In this document: in pieces, positions 8,419 through 17,430 of the stretch
Numbering within the stretch: the stretch's first letter is position 1
How the letters are laid out: each line of letters begins with the position of its first letter
Source of the DNA: an uncultured Gammaproteobacteria bacterium
GTDB lineage: Bacteria; Pseudomonadota; Gammaproteobacteria; HK1
Direction: 5' to 3'
Length of the DNA: 64,000 nt
Assembly (NCBI GenBank): GCA_947258715.1
Contig: CAMYJH010000011.1
Coordinates: 37,762-101,761 of the forward strand
Position numbers and translations under genes: made by a program
The notes under the pieces: model-generated
Told to the model about the DNA's origin: nothing
What the model saw: only the letters and a program-made list of their open reading frames with translations
The model's database searches: none

Positions 8419-9771
8419 ATGAACCTTTATCGCATGCTGTTGGAACGCGAAGCCGAAGGTCGTCCCGTTCAGGTGGGCCTCATCGGCGCCGGCAAGTTTG
8501 CCTCCATGTATCTCGCCCAGGCGCTGAGGACCTCGGGCGTACATATCAGCGCCATCTGCGATCTGGATCCAAACCGCGCCTACGCCGCACTGGCCGCCAC
8601 CGGCTGGCCCGGGGATAGAACCCGCGCGGCGAGCTTCGAGCAGGCGGCACGAGATCGCACCGTACACGTCACCGAAGATGCGAGAGGGCTTATCGAAGCA
8701 CCCGGAATCGAGGTAGTCATCGACGCCACCGGTGATCCCGCCGCCGGCATTGGCCACGCGCTGGCCTGCATCGATGCGCGCAAGCACGTCATCATGGTGA
8801 ACGTGGAGGCCGACGTCCTTGCAGGGCCTCTGCTCGCCGAACGGGCCCGCGCCGCCGGCGTGGTCTATTCCCTGGCCTACGGCGACCAGCCGGCGCTCAT
8901 TGCCGAGCTGGTGGACTGGGCCCGAGCGACCGGGTTCGAGGTCACCTGCGCCGGCAAGGGCACCAAGTACCTGCCCGAATACCACGCCTCTACTCCAGAG
9001 ACCGTGTGGGGCTACTACGGCCTGACAGCGGAGCAAGCGCAAGCCGGCGGCATGAACCCGAAGATGTTCAACTCCTTTCTCGACGGCACCAAGTCCGGTA
9101 TCGAGATGGCCGCGGTGGCCAACGCCACCGGCCTCACCGCGCCGGAGGAGGGACTGGCCTTCCCGCCCTGCAGCGTGGAGGCGCTGCCGGAAGTGCTGAA
9201 GCCGGTGTCCTTGGGGGGCGTGCTTGAGCGCAGCAGAACCGTCGAGGTGGTGTCCTCTCTGGAACGCGACGGGAAAGAGATCGCCCACGACCTTCGCTGG
9301 GGTGTGTACGTCACTTTCGAAGCCCCTTCCGATTACGCCGCCCGCTGCTTCAAAGAATACGGACTGGTGACGGACCGCAGCGGCCGTTACTCGTGCCTTT
9401 ACCGGCGCTACCATCTCATCGGGCTCGAGCTCGGGATCTCGGTGGCCTCGGCGGTGCTGCGCCGCGAGCCCACCGGTCAGCCGCGATACTTCAATGCCGA
9501 TGTAGTGGCCACCGCGAAGCGCGACCTCGAGTCCGGCGAACATCTCGACGGCGAGGGCGGGCATACGGTTTGGGGCCGGCTGATGCCGGCCAAGGCGTCT
9601 CTCGAGCTCGGCGGTCTGCCCATCGGTCTCGCCAGCGGCGTGCGTTTGAAGCAGCGCATACTTCGAGGCGCCCCTGTGCGGTGGCGGGATGTTGAGTTCG
9701 AAGAGTCCGCTCAAGCGGTCCGCGTGCGCCGTGAGCTGGAGGCCAGCCACGGTTCACGGCAGGCGGCGTGA
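8419..9771 (+). CDS. NAD(P)-dependent oxidoreductase, DXR-like (DRL) / homoserine dehydrogenase-like fold with SAF-like C terminus
   Basis: A 450-residue cytoplasmic enzyme. Residues about 18-30 (VGLIGAGKFASMY) are a Rossmann dinucleotide-binding turn, followed by EVVIDATGDPAAGIGHAL and KHVIMVNVEADVLAG, typical of the homoserine-dehydrogenase-like fold. The middle has CAGKGTKYLPEYHASTPETV, and the last 110 residues look like a SAF-type small domain. The architecture resembles the DXR-like (DRL) family described in Brucella, which can replace DXR in the MEP isoprenoid pathway; many relatives have unknown substrates. I infer membership from layout, not from a search. Its stop overlaps the start of the cyclase gene. 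Confidence 0.7.
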   Translation: MNLYRMLLEREAEGRPVQVGLIGAGKFASMYLAQALRTSGVHISAICDLDPNRAYAALAATGWPGDRTRAASFEQAARDRTVHVTEDARGLIEAPGIEVVIDATGDPAAGIGHALACIDARKHVIMVNVEADVLAGPLLAERARAAGVVYSLAYGDQPALIAELVDWARATGFEVTCAGKGTKYLPEYHASTPETVWGYYGLTAEQAQAGGMNPKMFNSFLDGTKSGIEMAAVANATGLTAPEEGLAFPPCSVEALPEVLKPVSLGGVLERSRTVEVVSSLERDGKEIAHDLRWGVYVTFEAPSDYAARCFKEYGLVTDRSGRYSCLYRRYHLIGLELGISVASAVLRREPTGQPRYFNADVVATAKRDLESGEHLDGEGGHTVWGRLMPAKASLELGGLPIGLASGVRLKQRILRGAPVRWRDVEFEESAQAVRVRRELEASHGSRQAA

Positions 9772-10991
9772 GTACGAGCGACGCATCGGCCTCCACGAAA
9801 GCGAAAAACAACACGGGCTCGCGCCTCTCTCCCGTCGTTGAGTGGCTGGCGCGGGAGGGTCGTTTTCTTCCCACCATCTCAGACCTTAGCGACGAAATCT
9901 GCGCCAGAATCAACTTGGCGGGCCTTGCCCTGTGGCGATTCCGCATCGGATTCCGCACCATCCATCCACAATTGTTGGCGATGGGCGTGCTCTGGGTCGA
10001 AGGAGAAGGGGCAAAGGTCATACACGCCCGCCACGGGATCGAGCAGAGCGACGACTACCTGGGCAGCCCTATCGAGTTCGTATTCAAGAACGCGAAGCCG
10101 CTTCGCAGCCGCTTGACCGATCTCGATAAGGAACGGGACCACAGCGTGTTACACAGCATTGCGCGCGCGGGGGGCACCGATTACCTGGCTTCTCCGCTCA
10201 GGTTCAGCGATGGCGGCGTCAACGTCCTAATATACGCCACCCGCGCCGCAGACGGTTTTAAGGAAGAGGACATTCGAGAGCTCGAATGCTTTGCCGATTA
10301 CCTGGCTCCTGTGATTGAAGTGTTTGCCACACGTCAGCTCGCGGTTTCTCTGCTGGACACGTATGTCGGTCGCCGCACCAGCCAGCGGGTGATGCAGGGG
10401 AAGATCAGGCGCGGTGACGGAGACAAGATATTCGCTGTCATGTGGTTCAGTGACTTAAGAGATTTCACCGCGCTTACCGAGTCGCTCTCGACCAGCCTGA
10501 TGTTGAGCGCCCTTAACGAGTACTTCGAGCTGGTGGCCGCGGCGGTTACGGCCCGCGGCGGGGAAATACTCCGCTTCGTTGGCGACGCCATGCTCATCGT
10601 GTTTCCGGTTTCGGAACAAAATGAACTGTCCGCTGCCTGTGAAGCTGCCCTGGAGTCGGCCGACGACGCGTTTTCCGCTCTTGGCGCGCTCAACCATCGC
10701 CGGCTGCGGACGGGTTTACCGCAGCTGCGCTTCGGCGTCGGGCTGCACGTGGGCGAGGTCATCTACGGTAACGTCGGCGCGCCGGATCGCCTGGACTTCA
10801 CCGTCATGGGACCGGCAGTAAACCGTACCGCGCGTTTGGAATCGCTGACCAAGACGGTGAACGTGCCGCTGCTGCTCTCAGCGGAGTTCGTGCGCCACGT
10901 GGATCGTCCCGTGCGCTCCGTTGGCCTTCATGCCATGAAGGGCGTGGGCCAGCCGCAGGAGATCTTCGCTCTCGACGAACTCCACCATTGA
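9768..10991 (+). CDS. Class III adenylate/guanylate cyclase with N-terminal GAF-like domain
   Basis: A 407-residue soluble cyclase. Residues about 40-200 look like a GAF-type sensor, and about 220-400 are the class III catalytic domain. The first metal Asp is in WFSDLRDFTALTE and the second in GGEILRFVGDAMLIVF. VGLHVGEVIYGNVG and DFTVMGPAVNRTARLE complete the site, with the transition-state Asn and Arg. The position that is Lys in many adenylate cyclases (before FxGD) is Arg here. It starts with GTG overlapping the previous stop. A CRP-like regulator with an intact cAMP pocket lies 11 kb downstream, so cAMP is the likely product. Confidence 0.85.
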   Translation: MSTSDASASTKAKNNTGSRLSPVVEWLAREGRFLPTISDLSDEICARINLAGLALWRFRIGFRTIHPQLLAMGVLWVEGEGAKVIHARHGIEQSDDYLGSPIEFVFKNAKPLRSRLTDLDKERDHSVLHSIARAGGTDYLASPLRFSDGGVNVLIYATRAADGFKEEDIRELECFADYLAPVIEVFATRQLAVSLLDTYVGRRTSQRVMQGKIRRGDGDKIFAVMWFSDLRDFTALTESLSTSLMLSALNEYFELVAAAVTARGGEILRFVGDAMLIVFPVSEQNELSAACEAALESADDAFSALGALNHRRLRTGLPQLRFGVGLHVGEVIYGNVGAPDRLDFTVMGPAVNRTARLESLTKTVNVPLLLSAEFVRHVDRPVRSVGLHAMKGVGQPQEIFALDELHH

Positions 10992-10998
10992 CGCGCGC

Positions 10999-11925
10999 GT
11001 GGCGGAGCCCAGCACCCAGACTACGGACTCATCGCCTCGGGCACTGCTGACAACCGCGGCGCCGGTACTGTTCGTACTGCTCTGGAGCACGGGATTCATC
11101 GGCGCCAAGCTTGGCCTTCCCTACGCGGAGCCGTTTACCTTTCTGGCGCTGCGCTACGCGCTCGTCAGTGGCGCGTTGTTGCTCGTGCTCCTCGTCGTCG
11201 GATCCCCATGGCCTCGATCGCGGGCAGATGTGTTTCACGCCGTTATCGCCGGCCTTTTGCTCCACGGCATCTATCTGGGCGGCGTATTTTCATCCATCCA
11301 CCTCGGCCTGGAGGCGGGCGTATCCGCTCTAATCGTCGGCGTGCAGCCGCTGCTAACCGCTGCCCTGGCGGCACCGCTTTTAAGCGAGCGCGTGAATCGA
11401 ATTCAGGTCGCAGGTCTGCTTCTCGGTCTCGCCGGGGTCACGCTGGTGGTGTGGCAAAAACTCCTCTTCGGCAGCGGCACGCTGTGGAGCGTCGGGCTTT
11501 CCGTACTTGCGCTGCTCGGGATTACCCTCGGAACGATTTACCAGAAACGGTATTGCGGTGGAGTGAGCCTGGTATCCGGGAATCTGATTCAGTTTGCCGC
11601 CACCGGCATCGCCATGGGATTGCTCGCGCTCGCCTTCGAAACCGGTAACGTAGCCTGGTCGGCTGAGTTTGTTTTCGCGCTCGCGTGGCTCGTACTCGTG
11701 CTCTCGCTCGGCGCCATATCCTTGCTCTACATACTCATTCGTAACGGCGCGGCCGCCCGGGTCGCGAGCCTGTTTTACCTCGTGCCTCCGGTCACCGCGC
11801 TGATCGCCTGGAAACTGTTCGATGAGCGCTTGAGTACACTCGCAATCACGGGCATGGTGACCGCGGTAGCAGGTGTCGCCTTGGTGAATTTCAGTGACCG
11901 CGCGAATACCCTCTTCCGCCGCTGA
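10999..11925 (+). CDS. DMT superfamily (EamA) transporter 1
   Basis: A 308-residue inner-membrane protein with about ten hydrophobic segments and two EamA repeats. The first opens at LFVLLWSTGFIGAKLGLPYA and the second around VGLSVLALLGITLGTIYQKR, typical of drug/metabolite exporters. Start is GTG (MAEPSTQTTD). Its 3' end overlaps the next transporter by about 30 bases, in a different frame, so the two form an operon. Substrate unknown. Confidence 0.87.
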   Translation: MAEPSTQTTDSSPRALLTTAAPVLFVLLWSTGFIGAKLGLPYAEPFTFLALRYALVSGALLLVLLVVGSPWPRSRADVFHAVIAGLLLHGIYLGGVFSSIHLGLEAGVSALIVGVQPLLTAALAAPLLSERVNRIQVAGLLLGLAGVTLVVWQKLLFGSGTLWSVGLSVLALLGITLGTIYQKRYCGGVSLVSGNLIQFAATGIAMGLLALAFETGNVAWSAEFVFALAWLVLVLSLGAISLLYILIRNGAAARVASLFYLVPPVTALIAWKLFDERLSTLAITGMVTAVAGVALVNFSDRANTLFRR

Positions 11926-12808
11926 CAGCGACGGCACGACCCACCGTACCGCGGGCGTCGTCATGGTGCTGCTCGGCGGCACCTGCCTGAGCACCGCAGG
12001 CATTCTGCTCCGCCACATTGAGTCCGCCAACGGCTGGCAGATTCTTTTTTATCGCGGGCTGTTCTTTTTTCTGACCATGGCGCTTTTCCTGATCGTGCGC
12101 TATCGAGGACACTTCTTCGCCGCCCTTTACACCACCGGCAAGCCGGGGATCTTCCTGGGCACCACCCTGGGTCTCGCCTCCGTGCTGTACATCTTCGGCA
12201 TACTCTCCACCACGGTTGCCAACGTCGTCTTTATTATCAGCGCCGCGCCGCTGATCACGGCGCTCGCGGCGCGGCTGATACTGGGCGAGCGCCCCTCAGC
12301 AGGAACGTGGGTGGCGATGGCGGCAGCGCTGTCCGGGGTCGGCCTGATGGTCGGCGACGGACTCGCGGGCGGCGGCCTGTTCGGGGTGCTGTGCGCGCTA
12401 GGAGTGGCGATATCGTTTGCCGCCCTGCTCATCACCCTGAGACTTACAAAGGGAATCGACATGCTTCCGGCGCTGTGCATCGGCGGCTTCGTCTCCGCCG
12501 CGATCGCAGTCGGGATGACCAGCGATCTCAGCATCCCGCTGCGGGACTTGGCCATTTGCTTCACCCTGGGCACGGTGCAGTTCGGAGGCGGTTTTATCCT
12601 CATAACCCTTGGCGCCCGCTATCTGCTGGCCGCCGAAACCGCGCTGCTGTCGCTAACCGAGACCGTTCTCGCGCCGCTTTGGGTCTGGCTCGCCATCAAC
12701 GAAAAACCCAGCATGCTCACGCTTGCCGGTGGTGCCGTGGTCATCACCGCGGTGGCCACCCGCGCCGCCTACCTCGCGAAAAAAAGAAACCCGCTTTCAT
12801 CAGCGTGA
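11894..12808 (+). CDS. DMT superfamily (EamA) transporter 2
   Basis: A 304-residue paralogous EamA-type permease with ten hydrophobic segments. It has VMVLLGGTCLSTAGILLRHI in the first repeat and LGVAISFAALLITLRLTKGI in the second. The start at GTG 11894 overlaps the upstream transporter; a start nearer the first membrane segment is possible. It is followed 80 bases later by gshA, and paired exporters next to glutathione synthesis may handle a thiol or amino acid, but nothing in the sequence proves it. Confidence 0.86.
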   Translation: MTARIPSSAADSDGTTHRTAGVVMVLLGGTCLSTAGILLRHIESANGWQILFYRGLFFFLTMALFLIVRYRGHFFAALYTTGKPGIFLGTTLGLASVLYIFGILSTTVANVVFIISAAPLITALAARLILGERPSAGTWVAMAAALSGVGLMVGDGLAGGGLFGVLCALGVAISFAALLITLRLTKGIDMLPALCIGGFVSAAIAVGMTSDLSIPLRDLAICFTLGTVQFGGGFILITLGARYLLAAETALLSLTETVLAPLWVWLAINEKPSMLTLAGGAVVITAVATRAAYLAKKRNPLSSA

Positions 12809-12888
12809 ATTCCGCCGGGAAATGCTGGAGAATCGCGCCCTCCGATTCGCCGCGGGCCTGGCCGCGCCGAGCCCGAAGACGCAAATAA

Positions 12889-14484
12889 TTGAACAAGCAA
12901 CTCGACGCCAGACTCAAGCGCCTCAGCGAAAGCGAGGCTGGGAAGCGTATCAAGCGCGGCAGGATCGGTGTCGAGAAGGAAAGCCTGCGCGTTGGTCCTA
13001 ACGGGTACCTGGCGACCACGCCACATCCAGCCGCCCTGGGCTCGGCCCTGACCAACGCCTATATCACCACCGACTACTCCGAGGCCCTTCTTGAACTAAT
13101 AACCCCGCCGTTCCCCTCTGTTCGAGAGACATTGGGCTTTCTCGAAAATATCCACCAGTTTGTTTACAGCAACATCGGTCGCGAGCTTTTGTGGGCGACG
13201 AGCATGCCGTGCATGTTAGGTGAAGAAAGCTCGATCCCCATCGCCAGGTACGGTACTTCCAACGTCGGCCGCATGAAGCACGTCTACCGGCGGGGCCTGA
13301 GCTACCGATATGGCAGCCTCATGCAAATCATCTCCGGCGTCCACTTCAATTACTCGCTCCCAGAGCGGTTCTGGGCTTACTACCAGGAAATTGAGGCTGA
13401 CGCTCGACCGCGGCGCGAATTCATCTCCGACGCCTATTTTGGCTTGATACGAAATTTCCAGCGCTTTGGCTGGGTTATCCCATACCTATTCGGGAGCTCA
13501 CCCGCGATTTGCAAATCCTTTATCAAGGGGCGCGGCGAGGATTTTTCCGAGTTCGACTACGGCACCCTGTATCGGCCTTACGCGACCTCTCTTCGGATGA
13601 GTGACATTGGATACAAGAACAAGAATCAAGCGGATCTTGACATCAGTTATGACGACATCAACAGCTATGTAACGAGCCTCACCCGGGCTATCGAGACGCA
13701 GCATCCGGAATACGAAGCCATTGGAGTCAAGGTGGGTAACGAGTATCGTCAGCTCAACGCCTACATGCTGCAGATCGAAAACGAGTTTTACAGCTTCATA
13801 CGGCCGAAACAGATCGCCCGATCCGGCGAAAAGCCGACGCTTGCGCTCAAGCGCCGCGGGGTTCGCTATGTAGAAGTACGCGCGCTGGACGTAAGTCCTT
13901 TTGATCCGGCCGGAGTAAACGAGGACCAGCTACGCTTCCTGGAGGCCTTTCTCATCTTTTGCCTGATCCATGACAGCCCGCTTCTATCCATGGCCGAGCA
14001 GGACGACATCAATCACAATCAACAGCTCGTGGCCTGCTGCGGTCGCGATCCCGACATCAGGCTCAAGATTAACGGTAACATGCTTAAACTCAACGAGTGG
14101 ATCGATTCCATATGCGCGTCGGTGGAAGAAATATGCGCGCTTTTGGACGCGGATGAAAAACGACCCGCTTATCGTGACGCTGTCTCGGGTCAAAGAGAGA
14201 TCGCAAGCAATCCGGAACGGCTCCCGTCCGCGCGGGTACTAGAAGAAATGAAAGATAACAAAGAGCCGTTCTTCGAGTTCGCGATGCGGGTTTCCAAGGC
14301 TCATCGGGATCACTTCGAGTCGCGTGCCATAAGCCGCAAGAAGTTGGCGATATTTGAACAGGAGGCGAAGCGGTCGCTTCGGCTGCAAAAGGAAATTGAA
14401 GCTGCGGACAACATCAGCTTCGACGAATACTTGCGGCGATATTTTGCCCAGTCCGCGGTGGAACGCGAACAGCTACTCGGATGA
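12889..14484 (+). CDS. gshA: Glutamate-cysteine ligase GshA
   Basis: A 531-residue enzyme making gamma-glutamylcysteine, the first step of glutathione synthesis. It belongs to the gammaproteobacterial type: GRIGVEKESLRV near residue 25, then TDYSEALLELITPP, a Met/Cys-rich LWATSMPCML and SGVHFNYSLP, all diagnostic. The start is TTG (MNKQLDARL), which gives the family N terminus; I see no better ATG. Its last bases overlap the next gene (ATGA), suggesting coupling. gshB is not in the window. Confidence 0.94.
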   Translation: MNKQLDARLKRLSESEAGKRIKRGRIGVEKESLRVGPNGYLATTPHPAALGSALTNAYITTDYSEALLELITPPFPSVRETLGFLENIHQFVYSNIGRELLWATSMPCMLGEESSIPIARYGTSNVGRMKHVYRRGLSYRYGSLMQIISGVHFNYSLPERFWAYYQEIEADARPRREFISDAYFGLIRNFQRFGWVIPYLFGSSPAICKSFIKGRGEDFSEFDYGTLYRPYATSLRMSDIGYKNKNQADLDISYDDINSYVTSLTRAIETQHPEYEAIGVKVGNEYRQLNAYMLQIENEFYSFIRPKQIARSGEKPTLALKRRGVRYVEVRALDVSPFDPAGVNEDQLRFLEAFLIFCLIHDSPLLSMAEQDDINHNQQLVACCGRDPDIRLKINGNMLKLNEWIDSICASVEEICALLDADEKRPAYRDAVSGQREIASNPERLPSARVLEEMKDNKEPFFEFAMRVSKAHRDHFESRAISRKKLAIFEQEAKRSLRLQKEIEAADNISFDEYLRRYFAQSAVEREQLLG

Positions 14485-15080
14485 GCCGCGAGGATGAAGA
14501 TCGCGCTTGGTCGCGGGCGCAAACCTTCTATCGCGCCTGCAAGCGGCAGAAACACGGGTCGAAGGAGCTGTTTGAACGGGGCCGCGCTGCGCGCGTGCTC
14601 GCTGCGTCCAAGCCGAGCGGTTTACTGCTGAACGTCGATGCCCCTGGGCTGAGTTTCTTCATCGTCGACGGCATGGACATCGGCAGTCAGCTGATCAGCG
14701 TGGTCAATGAACCAGACAGTCACGCGGCGCTGAAAGAACTCTTGGGGGACGACATACGCGTCAGCGTTCATGCGCAGCATCCAGTGGAGTTTCTCGGCGA
14801 CGTCCGGGACCACCGTTTTGACCTCGTGACTTTCGGTCAACTGGATCCGTCCGCGGCCAGACTCGCCGCCGCCGCCCTGGCTCCCGGGGGGCTGCTGGCG
14901 GTTTTTCATAATGCCGCGCCCAGCGACGCAGACAATGACGAACTGGAGCAGACGCTCACGGATTGCGGCTTGCTGATCGGGTCCGGGATCGGCCGCTCGC
15001 TAGTCGCCGCTCGAGCCCCGGACCATCTCAAGCAGAAACGCCGGGTCGGACGAAGAAGACGTCCCTCCGTTCGCGGCTAA
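14481..15080 (+). CDS. Hypothetical protein co-transcribed with gshA
   Basis: A 199-residue protein with a charged N terminus and a basic C-terminal tail (KQKRRVGRRRR). The middle, about residues 110-145, reads DHRFDLVTFGQLDPSAARLA followed by ALAPGGLLAVFHNA. This resembles the late strands of a Rossmann-type methyltransferase, but no SAM-binding glycine loop is clear. Its ATG overlaps the gshA stop, so the two are probably translated together. I do not recognise a family. Confidence 0.6.
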   Translation: MSREDEDRAWSRAQTFYRACKRQKHGSKELFERGRAARVLAASKPSGLLLNVDAPGLSFFIVDGMDIGSQLISVVNEPDSHAALKELLGDDIRVSVHAQHPVEFLGDVRDHRFDLVTFGQLDPSAARLAAAALAPGGLLAVFHNAAPSDADNDELEQTLTDCGLLIGSGIGRSLVAARAPDHLKQKRRVGRRRRPSVRG

Positions 15081-15186
15081 TTCAAACGGCGCTGCCGTCG
15101 TTGCCATGCGGCCCCGCGCGTCGTAGGCTTTGAGTTTTGAAATCGGGCCTCGACCATCGCGCAAGTTCATTGGAGGAAATCGCCAC

Positions 15187-16143
15187 ATGAGCCCCCAGGA
15201 AGCCGCCGCCGAAATCACGGCGAAAAAGGACATCGAGGCGCTGCCCGCCTCCGGAGTGTGGACACCGATTCTGATGCCGGTGGACGAAAACTACGCCATC
15301 GACATAGGGCGGTTTCTTGAACACGCCAACGCGATTCTGGAACGCGGCTGCCACGGCCTCGCCATTTTTGGCACCACCAGCGAGGCCAACTCCTTCTCAG
15401 TGAATGAACGAAAAGCGCTGGTGGAGGCGGCCTTCGAGGGCGGTATTTCCCCCCAGCAGGTGATGATAGGCACCGGCTGCTGTGCGCTGACAGACTCGGT
15501 GGACCTCACCCGCCACGCCGTGTCCCTTGGCTGCCGCAAGGTTCTGGTGCTGCCTCCCTTCTATTACAAAAACATGAGTGACGCCGGCTTGTTCCGAAGC
15601 TACGCCGAGCTGATCGAGCGCGTCGGCGATCCCGGGCTTCGGATCTTTCTATACCACTTTCCGCAGCTGTCCGGCGTTCCGATAAGCTACCGGCTGATCG
15701 AGCTATTGCTCAAGGATTTCCCGAGCGTGGTCGCCGGCATCAAGGACAGTTCGGGTGACTGGAACAACACCGCCGGACTGTTGCAGCGCTTTCCCGACTT
15801 CGCCGTTTTCCCAGGCTCCGAAACTTATATGCTGCAGGGACTCCGTTCCGGTGGCGCCGGCTGCATCACCGCCACCGCAAACGCCAATGCGGGCGCTATT
15901 CGCAGGGTTTATGACGCCTGGCGCCAAAGCGACGACACGACCGACACGCTGAACGAGCGCATCGTCGCGGTGCGAACGGCAATCGCCAATTACCCGCTGG
16001 TGCCGGCGCTCAAGTTTCTCGCCTCCAAGTTCTACCACGACCCGACGTGGCGAAGCGTTCTTCCACCCATGATGCCTCTCTCCGACGCCGATGGCGCCGA
16101 TCTTTTGAAGCGGCTGGAGAGCGTGGGATTCAATCGAGCCTGA
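15187..16143 (+). CDS. Dihydrodipicolinate synthase family (DapA-like) aldolase
   Basis: A 318-residue TIM-barrel lyase of the DapA/NanA/KDG aldolase family. The Schiff-base Lys is in VVAGIKDSSGDW, the catalytic Tyr in FLYHFPQLSG, and the substrate-carboxylate motif is GTTSEANSFSVNER. I chose ATG 15187 because GGAGGAAAT lies just upstream at the right distance. The GTTSE motif differs from the GTTGE usual in true DapA, so another 2-oxo acid substrate is likely. It stands alone. Confidence 0.85.
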   Translation: MSPQEAAAEITAKKDIEALPASGVWTPILMPVDENYAIDIGRFLEHANAILERGCHGLAIFGTTSEANSFSVNERKALVEAAFEGGISPQQVMIGTGCCALTDSVDLTRHAVSLGCRKVLVLPPFYYKNMSDAGLFRSYAELIERVGDPGLRIFLYHFPQLSGVPISYRLIELLLKDFPSVVAGIKDSSGDWNNTAGLLQRFPDFAVFPGSETYMLQGLRSGGAGCITATANANAGAIRRVYDAWRQSDDTTDTLNERIVAVRTAIANYPLVPALKFLASKFYHDPTWRSVLPPMMPLSDADGADLLKRLESVGFNRA

Positions 16144-16284
16144 AATCCATCCCGCGTATCCTTCCTTGATATGACGAGGGCAGTTACGGTTCCGCTCTGA
16201 ACCATCGCAGCGACGGAGCGCACTGGGTACGCTTTTGTCATCTCAAAAAGGCGGGCGCCTCATCCCGCAGGCCGTGGGAAGCGC

Positions 16285-17265
16285 TCAGCTCAGGCCTTCC
16301 CTGTTATGAGGTGCATTGAGATCGAGCTCCGGCCCTAGCGGAACGATGCGCGTGGGGTTGACGCTTGCATGACTGTAATAATAGTGCCGTTTGATATGGT
16401 CGAAGTGAACCGTATCCGCGATACCGGGCTGCTGATAGAGATCGCGCAGATAATTCGAAAGATTTGGGAAATCTGAAATCCGTCGAAGATTGGCCTTGAA
16501 GTGGCCGTAATAGACCACGTCGAATCGGACCAAGGTGGTAAATAAACGCCAGTCTGCTTCGGTAATCCGATCGCCGATGAGATAGCGCCGTCTTTCGAGC
16601 CGTGCCTCGAGTTTATCCAGAGTCGCAAACAAGGCTTTGAAAGCCTCTTCGTATGCTTTCTGAGAAGTGGCGAACCCACAGCGGTAGACGCCGTTATTGA
16701 CGTTCTCGTACACCTCCGCGTTGATCCGATCGATCTCGTCACTAAGTTCTGCCGGATAATAATCCGTGCGCACATCCGTGTACGCCGAAAAGCTCGAGTT
16801 GAAGATACGTATAATTTCCGCAGATTCATTGTTTATAATGGTTCGATTCACCTTGTCCCACAGCACCGGAACGGTCACGCGGCCGGTGTAATCAGGATCG
16901 GCCGTGGTGTAGAGCTGATAGTGATAGCGAAATCCGTTCACCTCTTCGCCCGTTGCGCTACTCTTGGGCGGGTATTCCCAGCCATTCTCGAGCATCTCGG
17001 GCTTCGTGACCGAAACGCCGATGATGTTCTCGAGCTTTTTCAGCTTGCGAAATATCAGCGTTCGATGAGCCCAGGGACAGGCGTAGGAAACGTAAAGATG
17101 ATAACGATCGGGTGCTGCCGGAAATGCTGGACGCTCACCAGGCCCTGGTTCCCCGTTGGGGGTAATCCAGCGATGGAATTTCGAATCCTCCCGCACGAAG
17201 GCGCCCCGGGATTTCTTGGTCTCGTACCACTGATCCTTCCATTTGCCATTTACAAGTAGGCCCAT
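16285..17265 (-). CDS. Glutathionyl-hydroquinone reductase (Xi-class glutathione transferase, YqjG-like)
   Basis: A 326-residue enzyme that reduces glutathionyl-hydroquinones. The catalytic Cys is in SYACPWAHRTLIFRKLK, the signature of this class, followed by IIGVSV and the N-terminal phrase SKFHRWITPNGEPGPG. The C-terminal half has the helical GST domain (RRRYLIGDRITEADWRLFTTL). The start is the ATG giving MGLLVNGKWKDQW; upstream in-frame sequence translates a GSN repeat and is not protein-like. It fits functionally with gshA nearby. Divergent from the M20 hydrolase. Confidence 0.92.
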   Translation of the reverse strand: MGLLVNGKWKDQWYETKKSRGAFVREDSKFHRWITPNGEPGPGERPAFPAAPDRYHLYVSYACPWAHRTLIFRKLKKLENIIGVSVTKPEMLENGWEYPPKSSATGEEVNGFRYHYQLYTTADPDYTGRVTVPVLWDKVNRTIINNESAEIIRIFNSSFSAYTDVRTDYYPAELSDEIDRINAEVYENVNNGVYRCGFATSQKAYEEAFKALFATLDKLEARLERRRYLIGDRITEADWRLFTTLVRFDVVYYGHFKANLRRISDFPNLSNYLRDLYQQPGIADTVHFDHIKRHYYYSHASVNPTRIVPLGPELDLNAPHNREGLS

Positions 17266-17272
17266 CGTGTCA

Positions 17273-17308
17273 TTGCTCCCGTTGCTCCCGTTGCTCCCGT
17301 CGTTCCCG
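17273..17308. repeat. Short 9-base direct repeat upstream of the glutathionyl-hydroquinone reductase
   Basis: TTGCTCCCG occurs three times in a row followed by a decayed copy. On the minus strand this gives repeated GGGAGCAAC, so several Shine-Dalgarno-like GGGAG cores lie 10-35 bases before the ATG at 17265. Confidence 0.7.
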
Positions 17309-17430
17309 CCGGCTCTTTCGTGCCACCGTAAGCAGCGACCCGCAACTCGAGGCCGCAGTACGGTTATCTGGGTTCGACTGCGTCCACGTTCAAGCTCGCA
17401 CACGGCAAAAGAACCGGGATCCAGTCGAAG

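Noticed and set aside
8104..9750. 548-codon minus-strand open frame
   Set aside because: It lies antisense to the clearly coding ccmH end and the DXR-like gene and has no protein-like domains; a GC-rich shadow.
15187..16143. Lysine-pathway DapA
   Set aside because: The GTTSE motif, the N-terminal extension and the isolated position fit other members of the aldolase family better.
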